A DNA stretch of 64,000 bases from Cristatella mucedo (lineage: Eukaryota; Bryozoa; Phylactolaemata; Cristatellidae), in assembly GCA_009760855.2 (NCBI GenBank), contig WPIO01000054.1, forward strand, positions 762,001 through 826,000. Reading direction: 5' to 3'. A program made the position numbers and the translations under genes. The notes beneath the pieces are model-generated. The model saw nothing but the letters and a program-made list of their open reading frames with translations. It did not search any database and had not been told where the DNA came from. Numbering within the stretch: the stretch's first letter is position 1; every line of letters starts with the position of its first letter. Positions 20,396-64,000 of the stretch are shown here, in pieces.

Positions 20396-21262
20396 TACAG
20401 TGGTACGTCGGCTTGCGAGTTTAGTTCGCTCCGTGCCGGAGCTTGCAACTCAAATTACTCGTCCGTCGAATCAGTTTTCCCGATTGAAGTTAATTGAAAA
20501 ACCGGCGAAATATCCGACAATATCCGTTTTGAAATATCCGTTCCAGACCCCCCCAGAAAAACGCTGCGATTTTTTGTCGCGTATTTTTAAATTGAAAAAT
20601 GTACGTGTAAATGACGATTTTTTTTTAAAAAAACAATACAATGGAACGTCTTGCAATAAATGGGCTCATTAAAACTAATGCATAGGATTAAGTCGGATAT
20701 CAGACCACTTGAAGGTACTTGAGAAGAGCTTGAGGAGAAAGGCTGAAATGAATGTCTGAGTGCTGGTCGCCGGTTTTTGCCTTTTTCGCCGGGCCTTCGC
20801 CTCGCTTTCAGTTCATTGGCTGAGCCTTTCCGCCAAAAGAGACGCGCCGATTGCTATCAGCCATGAGATAAACTCTCGCACGACGACATTGCCTAAATAG
20901 AGAAGAGTAAGTGCTTAGCTGTTCCTGCCATAGTTTGGCGGACACCGGAGTTTGGCGATCTTGTGCGTCCAAGCACCACGATGGCTCGCTCAAGTCTGTC
21001 TGGGAGCTAACCAACAGGCCTGAGCTTGGCGTCACACCCGGGTCGTAGGGCGGCGCCTTGCAACGGAACGCCGTTCGCTGCCCTACCCTTAATGGCCTGA
21101 GTAACTAAACGCAGTGCGACGTTCGCAGCGGCAACTAGCGGTGGAGCTGGCTTGTAAGACGGATTTTAGCTCGCAACTCAACGCAAAAACATCGGCCGAG
21201 AGACAGCTCGTATCTCGAAACATTCGCACGTTGAGACAGTCGTAAGGCAAGACACCACGGTA
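20396..21262 (+). mobile_element. Non-autonomous Tc1/mariner-like element, copy 2
   Basis: About 865 bp flanked by TA. The left end CAGTGGTACGTCGGCTTGCG and the reverse complement of the right end CCGTGGTGTCTTGCCTTACG are imperfect TIRs. Interior blocks shared with copy 1 include TGTGCGTCCAAGCACCACGA and CACACCCGGGTCGTAGGGC. No transposase is recognised. Confidence 0.8.
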
Positions 21263-21379
21263 TAACGAAAAACGAGTTTTTGATACCGGATGGGTTAAAA
21301 CTTCAGACTGAATGAGATGTGCGTACGTGGTCAGATTTGCAGAATGTCGTATCAACAAGAAATGACAGCTTTAAATCAT

Positions 21380-21455
21380 AGTAATAACAATAATACACTT
21401 GATAAAGTGCCCTCAGAGAACTCAATCTCTTTCTAGGCGCTTTGCATTTGCTACT
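21380..21455 (-). repeat. LINE 3' terminus
   Basis: Reverse copy: ACACTTGATAAAGTGCCCTC, GAGAACTCAATCTCTTTCTA, GGCGCTTTGCATTTGC. Confidence 0.9.
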
Positions 21456-21884
21456 GGGGGAATATTTGAGAAGAGAATGACCCTATTCGTGAGCGGTGCC
21501 ATACGTAAAAATGACTCGGCCGAATTGACGAAATTCAGCTCCCAGAATGGGTCGGCTGGGTCATACGCACGGAATCATCCAGTACAACGGAAGGAAAACT
21601 TCTGGAACACATAATCGAAATGAGATCTGAACTAAGATTCAAGATTTGCTACCTGGTGGCGAAAAATTACTGCCACAATTTACAGCTTACTGTTGGACTC
21701 AAAAGCGAGCGATTCGAAAGACTTTAAATGATTTCAAATTGAGGAAAAAAAACGAGAAATACGGTCACACTACATTACCATTTATGTTATTCATTCATCA
21801 TACATATGTTGATTGATCTGTGGGTAAGAAAGGAAGAAGACCCTGTAGGAGTGGCGGCGTCAGTTACGGCGATTAGTCGATTCG

Positions 21885-22045
21885 CTCTGGCTCAGCCCAG
21901 TCAAGGTCAATTAAGGCGCTCGCCGCGTCCAAGGTAAAGGGAATCGTGTTTCATGGGCGTGGTTGTGAACTTCGTGAGCCGCGCGGCACGCAGGAAGTGC
22001 CTGAATAGAGATTAAGTTCTCTTTGGGGCCCCTTACAAATGGGTT
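21885..22045 (+). repeat. SINE-A copy 2, diverged
   Basis: Eroded A-box region (CTCAGCCCAGTCAAGG...AAGGCGCTCGCC), a lost B box, and a clear tail GAATAGAGATTAAGTTCTCT then CCCCTTACAAATGGG. Confidence 0.75.
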
Positions 22046-22887
22046 GCACTTTTTTCATTTTGCGTAAGCCAGATCTCGGTTACGGCAGCGAGCACCGTCA
22101 AGGGAGTCGCCAAAGATAATGTCTCTTATTGTCAGCAGCCGTGTGCTGCACATTTAACGCTCATTCCGTGTTTCAAATTTAAATTTAAATAATTTAAAAT
22201 TGAAATAATTTAGAACTTAAATAATTTAACTTTAAAATAAGTACGACGACCATCGGGACGACGACCGCCAAGCCCAGATTGATTCTCGGCAGTGATAGGG
22301 AGAGAGGGGGAGCTCTCACAGGGCGACTCCGATCAATACTGAAAAAGAAAAACGAAAATCCGTGGCCGTGCTATCCTGACCCCGTCTCGTCCTCAGTCTG
22401 GGCGCTCTGCGCGAGATTCCCGCGATTCGCTAACTGAAAAGCAGAAGCGGAGACGTCCAAGAATGCATTTGAACCACGGTCGTGACACGACAGTAGGCGA
22501 TGCACGATCGCTTCAGATCGTCAGGTCACGAAGAGCTAAAGTGAAAGCTAAAGTGAAAGCTAGAGTGCCTGCACCCACGCGTGTGAAGGAGCCCGAGCGA
22601 GCGTAGCTGCGCTTCGTCTGAATACAACCGAGGCGAGATTCTGCCTTGGCGATTACATCGACGCCAGAGAAATCACGCAAAGAATCGGTCTGAAAACGAA
22701 TCGCCGGCGAGCGCCACACTTCAGAGGCTCGTTGGATGGCAGTTGATTTGGCCTTGACCTCAAGTTGGCCTCAAGTTCAATTCTCTGAAAGCTCCCACTG
22801 AGGTAGGTCTCGAGTTGGGCCCTCAGTTCATACTTACCTAAAATCCGGAGCTTTACACCTCACTCGCCACTCAAACGGCGAATCGTT

Positions 22888-23128
<241 letters not shown>

Positions 23129-23419
23129 TGCGTCCGCTTTCCGCTTTCACGGCGACCGCACGAGCTGACGTCTTTTTTGTTTCTGCGTATTTTGCGAGCT
23201 TAAAAGACTCTGAAAGACTGAGTCCGAGCTTATCAGTCAAGAGGTCCTACTAGCCGATGGCTTTCCTTTGTCTTCTTGAGCGCTTTAGCACGATGGGCTT
23301 AGTATTTGGTGCGATACCCGCTCGATCGCTTGCACGCTCGTCTAAGCACAAAGTCGTGACGTCATCAGCACTTGGATATTGATACAAATGTAACTTTTTA
23401 GATTCTGTAGGCTACTAGA

Positions 23420-23590
23420 GCTCACTGCCTGTGGACTCAATACGCTGAGTGGTAGTAGAATTACACGCCACTCCCGAAAGTACTGGTCGCCATTTTGTCA
23501 CGTGACGAAAGTGCCGCATGAAGGAAAGATGGACGGACGGACTTCATCACTTTAATTAGCAGGGATTGATTGGCTATTTATTGACTATCC
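23420..23590 (+). repeat. Dispersed repeat F, copy 2
   Basis: Matches 11560-11735 in blocks: GCCTGTGGACTC, CGCTGAGT, CACGTGACGAAAGT, TTTAATTAGCAGGGATTG. Confidence 0.5.
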
Positions 23591-23599
23591 TGCAGCAAG

Positions 23600-25590
23600 C
23601 TTTTTTGCTTCCGCACATCAGTTTAGTTGTCATCTTGGAGCGCTCACGAAAGGAAGAGTCAATTGGCGCCTAGTAGGTTTGAACCCTATGGCTGAATTTG
23701 AACCCTATGGCTGATATTGAACTCTATGGGTGTGGTCAGGTCATATTTTTCGTAGATCCTCCGTAACTAAGTTTGAAAAGAATCAATCCACGATTAATTT
23801 CAACGATTCATCTAGCCAAACGCTAGAGCGTTCAGGCTGAAGATGACAATAACTATCCATGTGCTAACGATAAAAAACCTAGACGGATTTAACTTTAGAT
23901 CTTCCTAAATAATCAGATATTTTTACAAATAATAAGGTGAAACTAGATTGTTATAAGAGGTCGCGTCGCCCGACCGATAGTCCGCCGATGTAGCAGGTTT
24001 GATCCGGGACTGAATTTTAAATAGATTATGATTATAATAGATTATAACTTATTATTAGCCGTTAATTGGCCTTTTAAGGCGAAGCTTGCGATCCAATTAA
24101 TCTCAGAAAAGTTCATAGCACGTGCGAATTTTGCGGCAAATTTCTAATGCAGGTAATTGGTCAAGTTCGTTCAATGAAGAAAACATACAAAACGGAGGAG
24201 TATTTACAGCTTTGGACAGTCGCCAGGAATCATACTTCGATGCCCAGATGATCTAAGCGTCATTTAATATTGTAGGGGAGCTATTAGCTCTGTGCAAAAT
24301 CTCAATGGCGCGATGCTTGAAGGGACAAAGTGCATCAAATTACTGCCAGAGATTTCGTTATTGCTTATCTCCCTAGGTGCGGCCATTTGACTAAAACCAA
24401 GTAATTCGTTTAAGGCGCTTCAGTTCAAGATAGCTAAACTTATCGGCTGTTGTAAAGTTGAATTTTTAGCGTCACGTTTGAAAGATTCACTTTGGCAATC
24501 AGAAAAGCAAGAGCTTCAAATCGCAGCCCTTGTTCTAAGCTATAGTTACCGTGAGTCAGCCGCGTTCTATTAGTTAGACTCCTCAAGCTCCCACTCTCTG
24601 TTAATTCTTCTCAGTTACCTCCGCTGCTTTTAATTATATCTTATTCGTCGTTGTTTTTTTTATAATTTTTCCTCACTATTACCGACTCACTATTACTATT
24701 ACTCACAATTACCGACTATTTCCTCACTATAAACCGACCATGCACAAAAAACCAAGTGAAGTAAAAGCTGCAAACTAGGAAACTGCTTCGTAAAATATAC
24801 TAAGCATACTTTTAAAATTTTGATTTTGCAACCAATACATTAAAACGGGATTATCAATGCTCTGCTTTCATTAATTCCCTTTGGCAGTCTTGCTAATAGA
24901 TTAAAATGCTACTAATAGCCCATACTTTCCAAGGTATTACAGCACCGACGCATCAATTGGAAAATTGGAGAATCTGAAAGTGTGACGTCGGTAATTTTTC
25001 TCCAATGATGCTAGCCGTGCTGACGAGACACTCAAATAACGCGCTAGATTTTTTAAATACGATTTTGATGCTAAATTTATTTTTTTGAGTTGCTTAATAT
25101 GGAAAGCCTAAAAAGCGGCATTGCAGCAAACTATATGTATTCGTCCTCTGATAGAACTCGGCGGAGGGTTGAACATATGGCACATTACTTACGAGCGGCA
25201 TGAGATATAGCAATGTAACAGTAAGAAACGGTGTGCGACCTCTGCAAATATTTAAAGTGCGGCATCAGGCTGGCAGACGTTTTCAACAACAGCTCTTTTT
25301 CCTTTCAAGGAAACTGCTCCAACTCTTTCTATTTCGCTGTCGTTGTCGTAAAGCGTCACTCTCATTAATACGGCCCGAACAAGATAACGCTGACCAGCGA
25401 GCAAGGGTTCAAGGCCGCCGTGTGAAAACAAGAGAAAGCAGACCGCCGCCGCCGCTCGCAGGTCCACGCGGCACCGTTAACCATCGGACGGACCACCGAC
25501 TGAAAACTCGACAATCCCATTCGCAACGACTTCTGGGCTTCCGGCGCTGCTCGGTACAGTTCGTTAAAGTTGCAAGCAGTCGAGCGCTGA
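23600..25590. other. AT-rich gene-free stretch
   Basis: No coding ORF. A small direct repeat (TTTGAACCCTATGGCTGA twice, near 23679-23712) and TTACTATTACTC-type simple sequence near 24680-24720 are the only structure seen. It may include the 3' UTR of the minus-strand exon that follows. Confidence 0.45.
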
Positions 25591-25591
25591 A

Positions 25592-25882
25592 TCACTTTTT
25601 CCCTTGCCTGCCACCTGAGCCGTTGGCCTGATACGATCTCGCCACTGTCTGCGAATAGTTGACCAGAGGGTTAGACCAGCCAGTCGCACTGCCGCCAATT
25701 CCGGCGGCGGCGGCCGCCGCGTGCGAGACGCCTGCTTTGGACGCGGCCGCGTTCAGTGCAGCGTTGGAGGCAGCCAACGCCGACACGGCTGCAGCCGCGG
25801 GCTGATTCGAAGACAACGCCGCGATGGAGCCTTTGGCTCGTGCACCACCTGCAAGCGATACGGTCATACGGGCTGTTGCATC
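25592..25882 (-). CDS. Possible terminal exon, Ala-rich, unrecognised gene
   Basis: Minus strand: acceptor TTTTGGTAG/GAT at about 25882. An open frame then reads DATARMTVSLAGGARAKGS, several Ala-rich blocks, GIGGSATGWSNPLVNYSQTV and ARSYQANGSGGRQGKK, then stop. The non-repetitive end (WSNPLVNYSQ) and the good acceptor suggest coding sequence. No upstream exon was found and I cannot name a family. It could be spurious in GC-rich sequence. Confidence 0.35.
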   Translation of the reverse strand, partial: DATARMTVSLAGGARAKGSIAALSSNQPAAAAVSALAASNAALNAAASKAGVSHAAAAAAGIGGSATGWSNPLVNYSQTVARSYQANGSGGRQGKK

Positions 25883-25962
25883 CTACCAAAACGCACTGCG
25901 ACATATTTAGGTCAAGACCTCGCATGGAACTAAACTAAACTAAACTCACACGGATGCAAAGC

Positions 25963-26100
25963 TGGCTTGGCCCAGTAGTTTAGGCACTCGCCTTGACCTT
26001 GACCTCGCCTTGACCGAGGCCGGGCAGAGGTCGTATGTGAAGCGCCTTAACAGAGATTATGTTCTTTTAGGGCGATATACAAATGAAATATATTTATTTA
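25963..26100 (+). repeat. SINE-A copy 4
   Basis: GCTTGGCCCAGTAGTTTAGG (A box), eroded B box (AGAGGTCG), tail TGTGAAGCGCCTTAACAGAG, GGCGATATACAAATGAAATA. The head contains a local duplication of CCTTGACCTTGACCTCG. Confidence 0.85.
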
Positions 26101-26429
26101 TATTTAAGGTCAGCTTCTCCGACGGCCAGGCCAGAGACGGTGTTTAGCTAGTAAGGCTAGCATTAAGAGAACATTAATGCATCGTAGCGGTGCAGAGCGA
26201 AGGCTAAATCTTAAGTGGCACTAGTGGCACTCTGCGCCATTGCAGACTGCCCCATCAGACAGTTTGGGCGGCGGGGGCACAAGACTGAAAGGACGTCTCG
26301 CGATCCAGCTGCACCAGGTCACGTGCTCCTCACACTCAAACTCATAACGAGCGATCTTAATAAACAGGCAGATCCTTCTTATACACGCTGCTTGCACATC
26401 TTTATTAATTTAAGTGTACATACAAATAT

Positions 26430-26496
26430 ATGTGTGTGTGTGTGCGTGCGTGCGTGCGTGTGTGTGTGTGTGCGTGTGTGTATGTGTGTGTGTGTA

Positions 26497-26558
<62 letters not shown>

Positions 26559-26592
26559 CGTGCGTGCGTGTGTGTGTGTGTGTGTGTGTGTA
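26430..26592 (+). repeat. (TG)n microsatellite with TGCG blocks
   Basis: GTGT runs interrupted by GTGCGTGCGTGCGTG at both ends. Confidence 0.97.
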
Positions 26593-26599
26593 CGCATAA

Positions 26600-27890
26600 G
26601 TCGGTGAGCACCAAATTTACATTCTTAGAGAGAGTTGCTATTAAATCAAATTTAGAACGATAGCTCACACGTAAATCTTATAAGTTAGCTTGTCACTGCT
26701 GGTAGACTCTGGAAAGAAAATACGATTCGTAAGACTTATACTTAATGCAGTCGCAGAAAATCAAAACGGGTGTCCGGATCTCAACCGTCAATCGAGAAAT
26801 GGAGCTGTATCGGAAAATATGAACCAAACGTTTTTTAGCAGCTACTACACTCTAGCTTGTGCGCAGCAGTAATTGCAGTGCCTTGAGGCTCCTTAAATGA
26901 TAGATAAGCTGTTTTGAATTCTTATTGTTGATTAAACGCTGGCAGCTTCACTGCTATCCCCGTACGATTACCGGGCGACCAGCTAAATGGCAGCTTCTGG
27001 GACTGGGCCTCGGGTTAGGAGCCCGCCGGCGTCATAATATTTTTGCTGGTCAATGAAACTACACCAAGCGCCGAGGGAGGCGAAGAGTGCCTTACACTAT
27101 ACGTTGCGGATTTACGCCAATTTGGTGCTACACATCGGCGGACACCAGGAATCGCGATAATCGCATAAGCTTTTACGTACCGGACTGCACGGAGTTTTCA
27201 GCTAGTGCTTTCTTGAGAAATAGACTTTGTATCACTGAAAGCAGATTTCGCTACGGCTGGGACGAGCCAGCAGTGCGGCCCAACTTAGAAGCCCATTTTC
27301 TTGGATGATGCCAATTTAGGAGGCTGTAAAATTTGGCTCGTACTCTCTCAATCTAGCAGCCTGTGCAATGGTGAATCGCCATTTAAGCCTCGTGCACGTC
27401 ATTAGCCCACAGCGAGCGGATTGCGACAGTAATCGGCCGCACCTTTCATACTCTGGCCCTGCCAGAGTACTCTGGCAGCGTATGCCTTGCTCGTCACGTC
27501 TACTGTATCGCCATCATGGCCTATGTCTAGTGAATGGCAGTGATTTTGAAGCAGTTCGGCCTCATTGCTCGTTCACTCGCCCAGGTGCCAGGTGCCATGC
27601 TGAAAAATCGGATGCACTTCTCGAGCGGCCTTCCCGACCTTTCCCTGTGCAACATTCCACTGCTGTCCGTGACGTTTCGTTCCCCAAGCCACCTCCTTTT
27701 CGCTCGTGCATTTCTTGCAAGCCTAGACAAACGCACACGCAAACACGCACAAACACAGAAGAGCAAACAATCCAGACACTCCTACAAACGATCCAGATGC
27801 AATGCTTGTCCACAGGTGCGAAGTCCAGAAAGACTCTTTTATCTTCTAAACTTTGTTTTGCCTTTCGGGTACTCTGACATACCTATTCCT
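26600..27890. other. Gene-free stretch with spurious ORFs
   Basis: Overlapping open frames at 27368-27971 on both strands lack domains and run into repeat C. I see no gene. Confidence 0.5.
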
Positions 27891-27892
27891 CT

Positions 27893-28160
27893 CATTCGCT
27901 ATGTATCTCCGTCTGTAACTCCACAAAGTCATAAAGACCGTGTGGGTGTTACGCGGGAGAGTTTTTTATAGCGCACTCACAGCCTAAGCGGCTTTCGGTA
28001 CGCATTCGGTAGCCAACAGACTTTGTCTCACGCAACAAAGAGAAAGTGGGAAGCATAGCAGAGTCAGGAGAGCAGTTGAGGCAGTGAGTAGCATACAAGT
28101 AGCAGCTAAGGACCGCTGAAAAGGATGTGCCATAGTCGGCAGTAGGAGAGTCGTTGTCTA
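27893..28160 (-). repeat. Repeat C copy, long
   Basis: Reverse complement of the 16.2-kb copy over about 250 bp, including GCCGACTATGGCACATCCTT, AGCTGCTACTTGTATGCTAC and CGTACCGAAAGCCGCTTAGG. Confidence 0.88.
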
Positions 28161-28579
28161 TACGATACAGCTCAGCCGTGCTGTGTTTCGCGGACTAAAA
28201 CACTTTAAAAGCCTTTTTTCTTCAAGAACCTCGCCGTCTGCAATCACTTTCACATCGAAAGGCTTCGTCGGTCTGTTTTAGCTGCGAGAAGGAGCCACGG
28301 AGCGAAGACCAGAATCAACCAGAATTAACCTCGTCTCTGCAAAATGGCTACCGGATGTGTCTCCAGCTGCATTTCTAAATACGCGCCATTGCTCTGAACC
28401 CGTCAAATATGAAACACGAAAATATCACTCAAAGACAGGCGATGTCCAATTTTCTGCTTTTGGTGCTTGATTTCCTTGAGCTATACGTGAGCTCAGCCAA
28501 GTCTTCTAACCCAGCCCTACTATGACTGGTATTAATTAACAATAAAACATTGTTAAGTGATCATGTATCTAATCACCTT

Positions 28580-28740
28580 TAGGCGCTGGCTTCACCCAGT
28601 CATTAAGGTGTGAGCCTCGACCAATGTCGAGGTGAATGTATTTGTAACCGAGATCGTGGGCTCAAACCCCGAGCCATATGTGAAGCGCCTAAATAGAAAA
28701 CAAGTTTTCTTAGGGCGCTTTACAAATAAATTATATTGCT
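28580..28740 (+). repeat. SINE-A copy 5
   Basis: A-box region GCTTCACCCAGTCATTAAGG, an extra GTCGAGGTGAATGTATTTGT insert shared with the copy at 63.5 kb, B box GTGGGCTCAAACCCCG, and tail TTAGGGCGCTTTACAAATAA. Confidence 0.88.
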
Positions 28741-28744
28741 AATA

Positions 28745-30545
28745 ATATTATTTGTAGTACTAGTATTATTAGGTTTAATAATGTGTGTTAATTTGTCTAA
28801 ACATGTACAGTCATATTTTCAATTTTCTGCTGATATACTCTGTAATCAGACGGTTCTAAAACTGAGCATGCAGACTTTATGCCACACAACACACTCGTCT
28901 GCTTATTCAGATCGGGATCGAATCAATATAGGAAACGAATGCAACTGCCCGGGATCGGAATTGGATCGATATCGGGATACGGGATACGGCGCATCTGACG
29001 GGTTTGGAATCGATTCTGATGCCAACAGCTCAGCTGACCAAGAATAATGTTACCAGGCTGAAAAGCGACCAAACAAGATCTATACAACTATGGACAGAGC
29101 GAAACGCATGCATGCTTAGCGTGTCGCTCATTTATCTTGATCGATTCGACATCGCATTTAGCAAGAATTATTGCACGTGAGGCCAGGAAAACGTGATGGA
29201 AACTTGCGCGGCTAAAATCTGTGCAAGTATTGCAACGACCTGTTGAATTTCCAGGGCACCTGTCAGTAGCATACCCCCTTAAATGCCAACAGCCTTGCAG
29301 TTCGCCCAGTTATTGTGTGCCATGGCGCCAGTCAGGAGCATGGGCGGGGAGGGCAACAGCAGGCCAGGACGAAGCCCGACTGAAGGCGTGCTGCTGACGG
29401 TCAGGCTGATCCGCCGACCTGTGCGACAGCGGTCGGCGACTCTGGCCCTCTGGGGCAACAGCGGATGGAGGACGCCGCCTCCTCTCGGACGCAGTCGAGT
29501 GCAAAAAGGGAAGAGTTAGATAGAATGCTCACTCGGCCAGCGCTCAGTGCTTCGGTTCAACTGCAGCCAGACGGACGTCAGAGACAGCAGCCTGCACGTC
29601 CTTCGCGACCCCCTCGACCCCCTCGGTGCCTCTCACTCTGAGCAACGGCGAAGCTAGCCAAGTGGGGAGTGCTGGCAGCGTAGCGCTGGCAGCGTGAGAG
29701 CCACCAAAGGACCAGCAAGAAAACGCGAAACGAATCCACAAACAGCTGCCGGCTTGTGACGGCCGCGAGTATGGCGACGATGAGGCACGTGATTAGCAAG
29801 ACGCATCGGGTGTGGCGCTTCCCTAAGCTCAACAGCTATTTCCTGCTCGGTAACCAAGGGTACTCAAGTGTCCTGCCGGAGCCACATGCAAAATGCATAT
29901 TATTTAAAATAAAAATCAAGCGTTCGCCTCATTAGCCCAAGCATGCGTGGTATCAGTAGGGCATGAGAGCGGAAGTAGGTGGCAGCAGCCCCATTTAATA
30001 TTCGTCATTTTGCGACCATCAGGATTGTTTAGTGACTTTTATAGAGTGCCTCATTGCAGCATGGAATCAGCCATCTTAAGCTGGGCGCAAGCACTAAACG
30101 CTTGTGCGTTTTTTCAATTCTTACAGCATCGACTTTCCGCAGTACCGAACAATCCTAACCTCTAGCTTTTGGAAAGGAGTAAATATTGGACGAAACAATC
30201 AAAATTATAAAGAGAACGACTGCGGTAGACAGATTTGAGAACTGCCAGTATCGGCGGCTGAAATAGGTGATGCATTATTTCTGTTTCGCTAAGGGTCATT
30301 CGCCGAGTCTTATTTTCTTACGCTTTTCTTAAGATACTGTCTCAGGAGCCTATGCTATAAGTGGCAATATACAGGAGACTCTTAATGCATTTGCCATAGC
30401 AGCTTTGAAACTGCTCGCCCCCATTAGGCGTGACATGCAGGTCAACATAATTCGACCGCTTTATACAGAAAATCAGATTCGTTTATTGGGATCTACGAAA
30501 TCAAAGTACCGGTGTCAGTAACAGTGCTTTGATTAACCAATGCTC
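28745..30545. other. Gene-free stretch between SINE-A and the LRRC9 3' end
   Basis: A minus-strand frame near 29740-29830 reads RCVLLITCLIVAILAAVTS, like a membrane segment, but has no splice or family support. GATCGGGAT-type short repeats lie at 28910-28990. Confidence 0.4.
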
Positions 30546-30589
30546 ATAGGTGCGTAAGAGCAATGCTTCGGCTGATATCACTCTCTATT

Positions 30590-30962
<373 letters not shown>

Positions 30963-31143
30963 CGGTAGGCGAGTTCAAATGGAATATACGAAAGGCACTA
31001 CAAATTGTTTGATGAAAGTGATTTGCAGCAAGACCATAGGTGCAGACTAATAAGTGCAAGACCTTGATTATGTATAGCACGCGTGGGCCTGGACGAACTC
31101 TTCAGAACTCGAGTGCAATCCCTAGGTGTAGGCAGCCTACAGC

Positions 31144-31370
31144 TCATATAACCAATGAGCTAATGCAAAACTGTTTACCTTCTTGAGTCTTTCCTAGCGT
31201 CGGTACTCTACACCGCCGTTTTTTAAGCGACAGCATAGCCCTGACTTCTACCATTTCAAAGTCCGCGCTTACATCTTCTTCCGAAGAATCGCTAGTGGTG
31301 GCATTCGACTGCCAAAAGTAAATTCTACCGCCAGCAGCAGGCTTTCGGATTCTCCTTTGCAGCTAGGAAT
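31144..31370 (-). CDS. Possible LRRC9 last exon (uncertain)
   Basis: After an acceptor-like CCTAG/CTG a frame continues to a TGA at 31146-31144, including IYFWQSNATTSDSSEEDVSA and DFEMVEVRAMLSLKKRR. The acidic Ser/Glu composition looks like a protein tail. The phase does not fit the phase-1 end of the exon at 31733, so either another small exon intervenes or this is not coding. Confidence 0.3.
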
Positions 31371-31732
31371 GTAGAAACCAAGAAGCAAACCAAGAGTAGC
31401 CAAAGTGAACGTTCGCATATTAAGACGTCGCATTCGACTAAACCTTGAACTTCTGAACTTGAGAAAAACGACATACAGGAACATAATCTATTTCGGAGAG
31501 ATACTTCCCTATCCTGTCCGCCTATTCCGGAAGCTCACATTGAGCTCAGAATAACCACATATAACCATTGCTCTTCTACTAACGGTGTTCATGGGCTGCC
31601 CCAGAGTAACACGCCGACGAATACGAGCACGATGCAATCGTGCAACACAGTCCCTCACCACAATCATCCCGGCCGCTCAGGCGAGGAGGGTTTGCTTAGA
31701 TTCCAATGTAAGGATTCTCAAAGCATACTAAC

Positions 31733-63990
<32,258 letters not shown>

Positions 63991-64000
63991 CTGCAACCGG

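Noticed and set aside
20280-20400. CCTAA-like words (TAAGCCCTAAGC, CTAAACCC) as an interstitial telomere
   Set aside because: Only scattered, imperfect units; no tandem array.
26379-26607. His/Thr or Cys/Val repeat ORFs
   Set aside because: Translations of a (TG)n microsatellite.
27368-27971. Two overlapping ORFs of 169 and 145 codons
   Set aside because: No domain, no splice logic, and the 3' part is repeat C.
29578-29857. Membrane-protein exon (RCVLLITCLIVAILAAV)
   Set aside because: A single hydrophobic run in one of three overlapping frames, without splice, start or family support.

Overview
The window is nuclear DNA from an animal, most likely an invertebrate. The signs are split genes with GT-AG introns, tRNA-derived SINEs, L2/CR1-type LINE fragments, Tc1/mariner-type DNA transposons, many long microsatellites and no operon structure. 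The species cannot be named from the sequence.

Layout. (1) About 401-4808, minus strand: the 5' two thirds of a RIOX1/NO66 ribosomal oxygenase gene. Six exons chain with consistent phases; the gene runs off the left edge. (2) 4.8-18.1 kb: no recognisable gene. It holds SINE and LINE fragments, a non-autonomous Tc1/mariner-like element (10725-11553) and a CpG-rich island with a GA/GGGC tract (about 15.1-16.0 kb). (3) 18335-19525, plus strand: an intronless, very GC-rich ORF of 396 residues that I do not recognise. A possible promoter and short first exon follow at about 20.0-20.2 kb. (4) 20.4-31 kb: a second copy of the same non-autonomous transposon, more SINEs and microsatellites, and one possible Ala-rich terminal exon on the minus strand (25592-25882). 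(5) About 31.7-63.99 kb, minus strand: the C-terminal two thirds of an LRRC9 gene. Twenty exons join in phase and encode about 960 residues; the 5' part lies beyond the right edge. Its introns hold almost all the intact LINE pieces, a degenerate Tc1 element (about 53.2-54.8 kb), a 0.54-kb inverted repeat and a 42-bp minisatellite.

Repeat biology dominates. A tRNA-like SINE (SINE-A) and an L2/CR1-type LINE share the same 3' end: an 8-bp stem motif, a GAGATT(G/A)AGTTCTCT loop region and simple-sequence tails. This is the classic pattern of a SINE using its partner LINE's machinery. A second tRNA-like SINE (SINE-B), another LINE-like 3' end with an ACATT tail (repeat C) and nested insertions give a relative order of events. 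Apart from RIOX1 (ribosomal histidine hydroxylation, nucleolus) and LRRC9 (a poorly known leucine-rich-repeat protein), I see no co-working gene set and no convincing new biological system. The most unusual observations are the PARP-like signature in the middle of LRRC9, the in-frame stop in the first RIOX1 exon, and the palindromic elements.
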